This document shows positions 1 to 6,900 of a stretch of 7,329 bases of DNA, in pieces. Source of the stretch: Opitutales bacterium. Its GTDB lineage: Bacteria > Verrucomicrobiota > Verrucomicrobiia > Opitutales > T3Sed10-336. Position numbers and translations under genes: made by a program. The notes under the pieces are model-generated. The model did no database searches, had not been told where the DNA came from, and saw only the letters and a program-made list of their open reading frames with translations. Where the stretch lies: assembly GCA_007132315.1 (NCBI GenBank), contig SLOW01000278.1:1-7329 (forward strand), read 5' to 3'. Each line of letters begins with the position of its first letter. The first letter of the stretch is position 1.

Positions 1-1470
1 CCGATCCCAGCGGGCGGGCGGAAGTCCGGTCAAGCTGCGGAGGCGCCGGGCGCGTTCGCACATTTCCTCGCTGACACCCCCGCCGCCGTCACCGTACCCG
101 GTGGGAAGGAGATATTCGGAGTGAATGTCCGCCTGTTGAAAGGTCTCGGCCGAGAGCTTGAGCTGTTCCGGCCGTGCCGTGCCGTTGTATCCGCACTCTT
201 GCAGGATGTGGGCCACGACTTCGCTTCCGTCGTTTCCGCGCCACACAAAACTGCTGTGGGGAAAACGCGTTATGTTGCTCCAGGCGAGTTTGGTCGTGAA
301 AAAGAAATCGATTCCGGCGCCCTGAAGGATTTGCGGCAAGCAGGATGAGTATCCAAAAACATCGGGCAGCCACAAAACGGAACTGTTCCGACCGGTCAGC
401 TCCCGGAAACCTTCCTGCCCCAAGGTGAGGGAGCGGACGAGAGCCTCGCCGCAGGGCAGTTGCGTGTCCGATTCCACGTAGGCAGCGCCGGTCGCTTCCC
501 ACACCCCGCGCTCCATGAGGTTTTTGACCTGTTTGATCAGTTTCGGAGCCCGCCGCTCAACGGCTTCGTAGCTCGCGGGTTGCGAGTACGCGAATCGCAT
601 TTCTGGATACTGGTCCAACAGCCGGGTCATGGTGGCGAAGGTGTGAATGGCCTTGAAATCGCCCACGCGCTCCGGCCACAAATACACCATGTCTATGTGG
701 GCATGGCCTGTCAAAACGCACGCGGGCATGCCCGCCTCCGCGGGGAAGGCGTCATAAATTTTGCCGAGCTGCGCCTTCATGGCGCTTAGACCTTTCGCGT
801 TCAAGGCTTCGACCGCCTCATCGATCATGCGCATCATTCGCCGGCAGCGGGGCGACATGTTGTAGAGGGGCGGCCGATACGCGGAACCCGTGCCGAATGT
901 GTCGTCCGGTTGACGGTCGCGGTAATCGAGAGCGATGCATTCGAAGAGCACGAGAAAATCGTGATAAACCTCCCAGGCGAGATCGTTGCGGAGAAGGAGC
1001 CGGGGATGATGGTATTCGCTGCCGTCTTCCGAGATGCCCTGGTTTTCTCCGTGCACCCATACGCCGGTTCGGGTGCAGGTCGATTCGATCCAAAGAACGC
1101 GCGCGCCGGCCGGCAAAGGCGCTCGTTGGTGGCCGGGATCGAGTCCGTACCACGGCGTTCCGTCCACATAAAGCGTCGCTTCACCCTGATCTCTCCAATA
1201 CAGATAGCGCGGGTTCTTGTCTGCCGTTTGAGGAAGCTCGATCCGGAACCAGGCTTGATCGAATTTGCGGCCCCAATAGTGCGGAGTCCTGCGAATGGCC
1301 GTGCGTTTGCGTTTCCGGGCCTGAGCGAAGGTCAGGTGCTCGCGTGTCGGCGCGGTTTGGGAAACGTTTGTGACCTCGCCGAGGTCCTCCCAAATCATGC
1401 CTTGCAGGCGCTCAAGCGTTTTTTTCAGCCGCGGTGGAGTCAGTTGTTGGAGTGGATTCGATGGAAGCAT
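1..1470 (-). CDS. GH38 alpha-mannosidase, MAN2C1/Ams1-like (partial, C-terminus off left edge)
   Basis: This is a retaining, zinc-dependent alpha-mannosidase that removes alpha-linked mannose from oligosaccharides. No signal peptide is visible, so it is probably cytoplasmic. Numbering from the ATG at 1470, residues ~40-130 resemble the beta-rich N-terminal domain of MAN2C1/Ams1 enzymes. The GH38 catalytic domain begins near residue 250 with GHAHID; by homology to Golgi mannosidase II, H258 and D260 are zinc ligands. WLPDVFGYS follows, with D370 as the predicted nucleophile and third zinc ligand, then GYGDGGGG at 458-465. I translated the frame through to base 1 without a stop. About 490 residues are present of the ~1000 usual for this type, so the later zinc-binding His and the C-terminal beta domains are off-window. 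The frame is open upstream to 1698. ATG 1494 is an alternative start; neither ATG has a good Shine-Dalgarno, and 1470 fits family N-termini better. The family call is secure; the natural substrate is unknown. Confidence 0.95.
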   Translation of the reverse strand, partial: MLPSNPLQQLTPPRLKKTLERLQGMIWEDLGEVTNVSQTAPTREHLTFAQARKRKRTAIRRTPHYWGRKFDQAWFRIELPQTADKNPRYLYWRDQGEATLYVDGTPWYGLDPGHQRAPLPAGARVLWIESTCTRTGVWVHGENQGISEDGSEYHHPRLLLRNDLAWEVYHDFLVLFECIALDYRDRQPDDTFGTGSAYRPPLYNMSPRCRRMMRMIDEAVEALNAKGLSAMKAQLGKIYDAFPAEAGMPACVLTGHAHIDMVYLWPERVGDFKAIHTFATMTRLLDQYPEMRFAYSQPASYEAVERRAPKLIKQVKNLMERGVWEATGAAYVESDTQLPCGEALVRSLTLGQEGFRELTGRNSSVLWLPDVFGYSSCLPQILQGAGIDFFFTTKLAWSNITRFPHSSFVWRGNDGSEVVAHILQECGYNGTARPEQLKLSAETFQQADIHSEYLLPTGYGDGGGGVSEEMCERARRLRSLTGLPPARWDR

Positions 1471-1733
1471 AAGAATCGCCCGATTTCTCCACATCCCTGC
1501 GGATTTGTCGAGAAACAACTGTTGAGCGCGTGAAATTCCATCCGGGCGAGCGGACGCCGGTTGCCGCGTGATCGCATCGGGGCGGCGCCCGGTTTGGGGA
1601 GACGTGCGGCGGTTCCGCAGGACTCGTTTGTTCTCGCCGTCCCGGCCGCAATATTCCGAACGGATCGAGCGGCCGGGATGGGGTGTTTGGGGGCTTTAGT
1701 CGGGAGAAGCGTAACCGGAATACGCCGCGCAGG
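1471..1733. other. Intergenic gap between mannosidase and membrane protein genes
   Basis: This stretch lies between two minus-strand genes. The mannosidase frame remains open through most of it, up to a TAA at 1696-1698, but contains no ATG above 1494, and its translation shows no recognisable domain. I see no clear sigma-70 promoter for the mannosidase. The only strong structure is the inverted repeat at 1640-1678. The size of the gap argues against tight translational coupling of the two genes. Confidence 0.5.
1640..1678 (-). terminator. Perfect 9-bp inverted repeat, possible terminator or attenuator
   Basis: TCCCGGCCG at 1640-1648 pairs perfectly with CGGCCGGGA at 1670-1678 around a 21-base loop; the loop contains a smaller TCCG/CGGA pairing. 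The repeat sits about 55 bases downstream of the membrane protein stop codon and upstream of the mannosidase start. It could end or attenuate transcription of the membrane protein gene, but no T-run follows on either strand, so it is not a classical intrinsic terminator. It could equally be a protein-binding site or RNA structure. Confidence 0.35.
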
Positions 1734-2276
1734 CTACTGGGGCCAGGGGCGGGGCAACGGCTCGGAGAACTCGTCGCGGATCTGGTGCAGAAGCCACAGA
1801 ATGAGAATCAGCAACACCAGGCTCGCCGTGTAGGCCAGGTTCACATATCCACCCGCGATCTCGGGCTCGAATCTCGCCGCCTGCTCGAAAAGAAATGCGA
1901 GAATTGCGATACCCGCGTAGATCCGCCGGTAGATGCGGGCATAATCCGCGAAGACGGGCCGGTATCGCTCCTCGCAGAATGTGATCACCGCGCCGAGAAG
2001 ACACCACATCATGCAGAACAGCAGCACCGCGTCGGTAATCTCGACCCCGGCCGGCAGGGGCGGAGGCCGTCCGTAGCTCCAGAGCGAGAGCGGAATCAAC
2101 GGCATGGCGACGTTCCGCGCAGCCAGGAAGCCCCGGGTGTACTGTCCCAGCGTGTGAGCGCCGAACACGATCAGCGCGTACCCGATGAAATCGGGCGCGA
2201 CATTGAAGCGGCCGATGTGGTAATCGACGAAAACGATAACCAGTCCCCAGAAAATCAATGTCCATCCCCTAGCCAT
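1734..2276 (-). CDS. Multi-spanning membrane protein of unknown function, 180 aa
   Basis: I do not recognise a named function. The protein has about four to five hydrophobic segments: residues ~5-19, 29-44, 83-101, 119-132 and 145-164. The first two are joined by a short loop carrying VDYHIGRFNVAPDFIGY; a PDFIGY-like signature before the second helix recurs in small uncharacterised bacterial membrane proteins, as I recall, with no established role. A proline-rich loop (residues 67-76) and a charged segment EERYRPVFADYARIYRR (102-118) lie between the later helices, and the tail is proline-rich. It is an integral inner-membrane protein by composition. ATG 2276 gives the full length but has no well-placed ribosome site. 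TTG 2258 (codon 7) has AGGGGA six bases upstream and is a credible alternative. The gene is divergent from the oxidoreductase and may share control in the long intergenic region. The antisense frame is polar throughout, as expected for a complement of a hydrophobic gene. Confidence 0.75.
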   Translation of the reverse strand: MARGWTLIFWGLVIVFVDYHIGRFNVAPDFIGYALIVFGAHTLGQYTRGFLAARNVAMPLIPLSLWSYGRPPPLPAGVEITDAVLLFCMMWCLLGAVITFCEERYRPVFADYARIYRRIYAGIAILAFLFEQAARFEPEIAGGYVNLAYTASLVLLILILWLLHQIRDEFSEPLPRPWPQ

Positions 2277-2319
2277 CCTGCCATCTAATATCCCTTGCCC
2301 GTACCGGTTTCACCTGTTT

Positions 2320-2333
2320 TTTTCCGGATTTCG
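2320..2333. repeat. 14-bp direct repeat TTTTCCGGATTTCG, copy 1
   Basis: TTTTCCGGATTTCG occurs here and again, identically, at 2594-2607. Copy 1 lies about 44 bases upstream of the membrane protein ATG. A shorter copy of its core, TTTCCGGA, is at 2522-2529. The core holds the palindrome TCCGGA, as operator half-sites often do. The binding role is inferred. Confidence 0.5.
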
Positions 2334-2543
2334 GCAACCCGGTGGGATCGGGGGGGATCGCGATCTGTAAGGAACTCTGAGTCGGTGACGTCCGTAAACG
2401 TGCGGAGGCCGAAAGGTCCGGCTTAAAGCGCGGAACAACACGAGGGGGCGCCAATTGAGTGGCGCGAGTTCGGTCGGCTCACGGAACCCGCGGGGAACTG
2501 TGAACCGCAAAAGGTCCCCTGTTTCCGGAGCCAATATTTTTTT

Positions 2544-2571
2544 CCCGGGCCCGGGATTGAGCCCGGATTGA
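2544..2571. repeat. 12-bp palindrome overlapping an imperfect tandem repeat
   Basis: CCCGGGCCCGGG at 2544-2555 is a perfect palindrome. Overlapping it, GCCCGGGATTGA (2550-2560 plus the preceding G) is followed directly by GCCCGGATTGA (2561-2571), a tandem unit differing by one G. A T7 run precedes the block. No function can be assigned. Confidence 0.45.
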
Positions 2572-2597
2572 AGACGTGTTATGTTGCGTCGTATTTT
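2568..2597 (+). promoter_or_regulatory. Candidate sigma-70 promoter for the oxidoreductase
   Basis: TTGAAG (2568-2573) and TATTTT (2592-2597) are separated by 18 bases and each match the -35 and -10 consensus at four of six positions. Transcription would begin near 2604, placing the hairpin at 2596-2644 at the very start of a ~120-base leader. The match is modest and promoter rules differ between phyla, so this is a candidate only. Confidence 0.28.
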
Positions 2598-2607
2598 CCG
2601 GATTTCG
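2594..2607. repeat. 14-bp direct repeat TTTTCCGGATTTCG, copy 2
   Basis: Identical to 2320-2333. This copy overlaps the candidate -10 element at 2592-2597 and supplies the outer left arm of the hairpin at 2596-2644, so a protein bound here could block the oxidoreductase promoter. Confidence 0.5.
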
Positions 2608-2644
2608 TTGCGGCTGCGGTTCCCGAGCCGCAACGCGTCCGGAA
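2596..2644 (+). promoter_or_regulatory. Two-part hairpin upstream of the oxidoreductase
   Basis: CGTTGCGGCT (2606-2615) pairs perfectly with AGCCGCAACG (2626-2635) around a 10-base loop. The symmetry extends outward through a small internal loop (TTT versus CG) to TTCCGGA (2596-2602) and TCCGGAA (2638-2644), giving 17 base pairs in all. No T-run follows on the plus strand, so it is not a standard terminator. It lies about 80 bases upstream of the oxidoreductase ATG and may be a leader RNA structure or an operator. The pairing is plain in the sequence; the role is inferred. Confidence 0.5.
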
Positions 2645-2711
2645 GACTATAACGACGATAAGACGGCGACATGCATAGAATGGGAGCACATGGTATTCAA
2701 GAAATGATTAC

Positions 2712-2716
2712 AGGAG
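2712..2716 (+). promoter_or_regulatory. Ribosome binding site AGGAG for the oxidoreductase
   Basis: AGGAG lies nine bases before ATG 2726. This supports that start, which in turn gives a complete twin-arginine signal peptide. Confidence 0.75.
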
Positions 2717-2725
2717 ACCGCGGAG

Positions 2726-3895
2726 ATGAGTGACGGGATCGGATCGGCGGATTGTTCGAGGCGCGGGTTTCTTCGCCGTTTTACGTTGGGGGCTGGGGCT
2801 GCAGCCTTGTTTCCTTTGTTCTCCTGCGACGCGAACCCTGGTGGGAAGGGCGGGAAGTACTTTAAGAGCTGGGAGCGCAGCGAAGCCTTGCCGGATGCTG
2901 AGAAACTCGGCGTCGCGCTCGTGGGCTTGGGGAGTTATGCGACCTATCAGCTGGGACCCGCGCTGCAGCACACGAAGTTCTGCCGCTTGACCGGTATCGT
3001 AACCGGTACGCCGGAAAAGAAGGACCAGTGGTACCGCCGCTATGCCATTCCCGAAGAACATGCGTACAGTTACGAAACCTTTGACCGGATCGTGAACGAT
3101 CCGGCGATCGACATCATCTACATTGTCCTGCCCAACGGCATGCACGCCGAGTACACCATCCGGGCGGCGGAGGCCGGCAAGCACGTGATCTGCGAAAAGC
3201 CCATGGCAACGTCCGTGGCCGACGCGGAAGCGATGGTCGCGGCTTGCCGGGTTAACAACCGCAAACTCTCCCTGGGCTATCGTTTGTATTTCGAACCGCA
3301 TCATGAAAAGGTGATGCGCCTCGGCCGCGACGAGATCTTCGGACCGGTGCGGGAGATGCGGGGCGACTTTTCGTTTCGCATCGGAGAGAATCCCGATGTC
3401 TGGCGGCTGGACAAAGAACTGGCGGGCGGCGGTCCGTTGATGGATGTCGGGATATACGCCGTCCAGGCCGCGATATACACGGTCGGCACGCTGCCGGTGG
3501 CGGTGACCGCGAAGGAAGAAACCGTGAACCGGGAGTTGTTTTCGGAGGTCGAGGAGTCGATCGCGTGGGAACTCGAATTTCCGGGCGAACTCCGGGCGCA
3601 CGGGGCGAGCAGTTACTCGCGCGGCGCCAATATACACCACGCCGCGGCTTCCGACGGATGGTTTGAGCTGGAGCCCGCGTACGGCTACTCCGTGGTGCGC
3701 GGCCGGATGTCGGAAGGCGAACTCGAGTTTCCCCGTGTCAATCAGCAGGCCTTGCAGATGGACGCCTTCGCCGATCACATTCTAAACGGCGCGGAAAATC
3801 GCGTGCCCGGAGAGATGGGGTTGCGGGACACGAAGATTCTGTACGCGATTTACGAAGCCGCCGAAACCGGGAAACGGGTCGCCCTGGAGCTCTAA
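2726..3895 (+). CDS. Gfo/Idh/MocA oxidoreductase, glucose-fructose oxidoreductase-like, Tat-exported
   Basis: This is an NAD(P)-dependent sugar oxidoreductase (389 aa) close in pattern to Zymomonas glucose-fructose oxidoreductase. Residues 11-34 form a twin-arginine signal (SRRGFLRRF, then a Gly/Ala/Leu-rich core) ending in LFSC. C34 could be a lipobox cysteine, although F at -2 is uncommon. D35 would favour inner-membrane retention under the E. coli rule. The Rossmann fold starts near 61, with nucleotide-binding GLGSYA at 67-72. The family lysine motif EKP is at 157-159, inside GKHVICEKPMATSVAD, which nearly matches GFOR. LMDVGIY follows, with D240 and Y244 at the positions of GFOR's D213 and Y217. 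Later GFOR-like signatures are HGASSYS (292-298) and IYEAAETG (375-382). Length fits the family. Tat export suggests the cofactor is bound before export, as in GFOR. The gene stands alone on this strand. The substrate cannot be read from the sequence; glucose/fructose itself is uncertain. Confidence 0.93.
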   Translation: MSDGIGSADCSRRGFLRRFTLGAGAAALFPLFSCDANPGGKGGKYFKSWERSEALPDAEKLGVALVGLGSYATYQLGPALQHTKFCRLTGIVTGTPEKKDQWYRRYAIPEEHAYSYETFDRIVNDPAIDIIYIVLPNGMHAEYTIRAAEAGKHVICEKPMATSVADAEAMVAACRVNNRKLSLGYRLYFEPHHEKVMRLGRDEIFGPVREMRGDFSFRIGENPDVWRLDKELAGGGPLMDVGIYAVQAAIYTVGTLPVAVTAKEETVNRELFSEVEESIAWELEFPGELRAHGASSYSRGANIHHAAASDGWFELEPAYGYSVVRGRMSEGELEFPRVNQQALQMDAFADHILNGAENRVPGEMGLRDTKILYAIYEAAETGKRVALEL

Positions 3896-3901
3896 GGGCG
3901 T

Positions 3902-3936
3902 CCGCCGATAAAACGGGCCCGGGCTTAATCCGGCGG
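3902..3936. terminator. Imperfect hairpin between convergent genes, possible bidirectional terminator
   Basis: CCGCCGAT (3902-3909) can pair with ATCCGGCGG (3928-3936) with one bulged G, around a GC-rich core containing CGGGCCCGGGC. It begins seven bases after the oxidoreductase stop codon and overlaps the stop codon and last codons of the convergent gene. The position suits a shared terminator for both genes. No T-run follows the stem on either strand, so support is only positional and structural. Confidence 0.35.
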
Positions 3937-6900
3937 GATGGCGAAGAGGCCGGTTTCGCAGTCGTGGAGTGCGGGGCCGTTGCAGGAGAGATGACGGAAG
4001 CGGGCGCCGGCGGATCCGAATTCGATGGCGAAGTTCTGGCCGATCAAAGGGAAGCGGTTGCGGAATTGGTAGTCGGGTTCGGCGCTGTCGTAGGCCAGCG
4101 ATATGGCACCGAACTCAAGGCGTCCGAAGAAAATTGTGTCGATGCCGAAGTCGCCGGTGAAACTACCGCTGACGTTGCCGTTTGAGGCGATGTCGAAGGC
4201 GAGTTTGAATGAGTTGCCGAAGAAATCCCTCTGGTCGCGTATGCGGACGCTGGTGACGCCGGCCTGGCGACGGAAGAGCAGATGGTTGTCGGTCAGGTTC
4301 CCGCCGGATTGCAGGGAGATGCCGTCGAAGGTGAAGGTCGGCAGGTTGATTCTTCGTTCGAAGTCGCCGCCGCTGTCGAGGGTCAGCCCGGGAAAGGTTA
4401 CCCCGCCGCTCGGCCACCCTTCCACGCCGGAGGCTTTGAGGGTTCCGGGAGGCAACGTAACGTTGAGGTCGCCGCCGAGGACGTTCCAGGAAATTTCCGT
4501 ATCGTCCGTCACTTCGTAGCGTATCGGGCCGATGGCGAAAGGCGTTGCCGGCGGGCTGACGTGTAGGGTGAGCAGACCCGAACTGTCTACCTCCCCGGAA
4601 ACATTGGCGAAGGAGCGACCCAACAAGTCGATTCCCAGGTTCTGTAATGATAAACCGAATACTCCGCTGTTGTCGCGAGCCACCCGTAACGCCGCGGAGG
4701 GACCCGCTTGCACGGTGAGGAAGCCGAGATTCAGCATCGGATTCGGCAGGTTGGTGAAGACGTGTTCGAAGGGACCTTCCGCCGCTGTGAAGGAAAGGAG
4801 TTCGTTCACCGTCCACCCGCCGTTCGGGTGTTGGAGCAGGCGGACCTGCCCGTGGACATTCAAGCTGAAGAAGGGATCTCGGGTGAGCTCGACACTTCCG
4901 GGTCCAAGTTCGAACACGCCGGGAATGAGCGGCGTGTTGCCGTGGGTGGCGAACGAACCCTGGAAGTGGCCGTTCGATTCGAAGTTGAAGACCAACTGCG
5001 AGGGCGGCACGGCCGGATTGGCCAGGAGGTCGATGCCGGGGGATTGAGCCCGCAGGGTCAGGAAGCCGGTGCCGCCGATCCGGTTGTAGTCGAAGCGCCA
5101 CGACCCCGCGCTTACGTTGAGCAGTTCCGGCAGCGAGGTATTCGCGGGGATGCGGAAGGCATGCGAGTCAAGAGAGGCGGTGATCTGGTCGGGACTGAGG
5201 AAAACCGTACCTTGGACGTCGATGTCACCGAGCGCGGGCACGGTCATCGAGGCCTCCGAAAGTCTCAACCAGGGGCCGGCGGGAATGTCGGCGGGCGGTT
5301 CGACCGAAGCGGGTTGGGCGGAGAGGGGGCTGGCCGCCAGGCCCTGCGGGGAAACGTCGGCGGTGTCCGAAGTCACGTGGCGGGCGACGAAGTGTTTCGA
5401 CTCCGTGGCCGATGCAACAACAGTGAACTCGCGTTCGCGGGTGGGTTCCCATTGTTGGAAGCGGTAGGTGACCCCGTCGCGGCTCTGCCCCACTGCGATG
5501 GCGACCGAGTGGGTGGAACCCGGAGCCCAGTCGCCCGGACCGCTGTCGGAGGAGACGGAGTAAGCGACCGGGGTGACGCGTTCCACGCCGTCGACAGTTA
5601 CGGTAAGTCCGGAGGGTTCCGAATCGATGATCACCACTTGCGGCGGAGCCACGACCCGGGCGGAGACCTGGGTGCTGGTCACGCGCTGGGCGCCGTCGCT
5701 GACGGCCGTGACGGTGGCGCTATAGTTCCCGGGGATGTTCGCCAGGAAGGCGAGTTCCGCCGTTACGCTTTCACCGGGTTGCAGGGTTGCCTCAATGTCT
5801 TCACGGAGCACAAAGGCCTCGGGGCTGTTGCCGTTGTCCACGATGACGCGTTCGATAGTCACTGGGGCGGCGCCGATGTTGCGAAGGGTCACGGGAGCGG
5901 GCATCGTTTCTCCCGGACCGGTTTCGCCGGCGAAAATGGTCGGCGGCAGGGAGACCAGGCCGGACGCTGGTTCGGCGTGGGGTTCGTACTTCCAGACGCG
6001 TCCTCCGGTTCCCACCGCGTAGGCCAAGTTGCCGTTGATACCCACCCCCCAGACGGAGCGAATGTTTCCGCTGGCCGCGGCGAAATCTTCTTTCCAGGTG
6101 ACGCCGCCGTTTTCGGTACGGTAAATGGATGACGTTCCGCCGCTACCGGCTCCGCCGACCGTCAGCCAACCAAGGTCCTGGGTCACGAAGTGCAGGTCCT
6201 GTATGGTGCCGGCGGTGAAGACGGGAACGCCTTCCCAAACCGTGGGCACTCCGTCCGCGTTCGAGGTGCGGCGGAAGAATCCGCCGATGCCTCCGGCGTA
6301 GCCATTGAACAGTCCGACCGTGCGGATCGCCTGAAGGGGGAAAGCCCCGCCGGCCTGGAAAATCGTTTCCCAGGAGGAACCGAAGTTCCGGGTTCGGTAA
6401 AGGCTTCCGCCGGATGAGGCGTACAAGCGAGCTTCGTTGTAGGAATAAACCGCGCCTCCGGAGAATTTGCCCGGTGGCTGGGACACGGTTGGGGCCCAGC
6501 TGGAACCGCCGTTGGTGGTGGTGAGGACGGCGCCGGTCTGTCCGGCCGCTCCGGATACGGCGTAACCACGATTGGTCTGTCCCGGAGCGAAGGAGATGTC
6601 CTGAATGGGCGCGCCGGCCGAGGTCACCGTGGCGTTGGTCCAGGAACTTCCGCCGTTGGTGGTACGCCGGACGAAAGCCGAGCTGCCGTCGCCGCCGCCC
6701 ACCATGCCGGTGTTGGCGTTAATAAAGAAGAGGGAGCGCACGGTTCCCGGCGGGTTGACGTTGGGGAGGTCGGTCCAAGTTTCGCCGCCGTCGGTGGTTT
6801 TGACCACTCCGACGTCGTAAATCGCGTATCCAGTGCTCGCGGATACGAACTGGACCCGCGTCAGGTTCCGGTCCGTGCCGCTGGCGATTTGTCGCCAAGC

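Larger units (their letters stand above)
2277..2725. other. Repeat-rich divergent intergenic region (449 bases)
   Basis: No convincing gene is present; the minus-strand reading frame at 2310-2672 translates to an Arg/Pro-rich chain with no domain. The region holds the upstream sequences of two divergent genes and is dense in symmetry. It contains a palindrome GATCGCGATC at 2356-2365, a hairpin GCGCCA/TGGCGC at 2448-2465, a GGGGA/TCCCC pairing at 2492-2519, a 12-bp palindrome at 2544-2555, a tandem repeat at 2549-2571, a two-part hairpin at 2596-2644, and two T7 runs at 2317-2323 and 2537-2543. The density suggests regulation of one or both flanking genes, or an unannotated RNA. This is inference. 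Confidence 0.6.

Noticed and set aside
910..1533. 207-codon open frame on the plus strand
   Set aside because: It is antisense to the mannosidase N-terminal half, which reads through without interruption and carries the GH38 motifs.
1696..2265. 189-codon minus-strand frame overlapping the membrane protein
   Set aside because: It shares the strand in another frame and translates to an Arg/His/Pro/Ala-rich chain without helices or domains. The 1734-2276 frame gives coherent transmembrane segments.
1683..2288. 201-codon open frame on the plus strand
   Set aside because: It is antisense to the membrane protein; its uniformly polar translation is the expected complement of hydrophobic codons.
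2492..2543. GGGGA/TCCCC pairing (2492-2519) followed by a T7 run (2537-2543), as an intrinsic terminator
   Set aside because: The T-run is about 18 bases beyond the stem instead of adjacent, the loop is 18 bases, and no plus-strand gene ends upstream of it.
2310..2672. 120-codon minus-strand frame in the intergenic region
   Set aside because: The translation is Arg/Pro-rich, low in complexity and without a domain, and it spans the hairpins and palindromes. I found no support for coding.
2708..3778. 356-codon open frame on the minus strand
   Set aside because: It is antisense to the oxidoreductase, which has unmistakable family motifs and a ribosome site. The antisense product has no recognisable feature.
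4708..6132. 474-codon open frame on the plus strand
   Set aside because: It is antisense to the giant gene, whose translation shows clear Asp boxes and domains. The plus-strand translation is Gly/Arg/Glu/His-rich with no domain, as expected of a shadow frame in GC-rich DNA.
6500..6670. Near-identical DNA repeats around CCGCCGTTGGTGGT as a mobile or tandem DNA repeat
   Set aside because: They encode successive Asp-box motifs (TTNGGSSW) of the propeller, so the similarity is explained by protein repeats.
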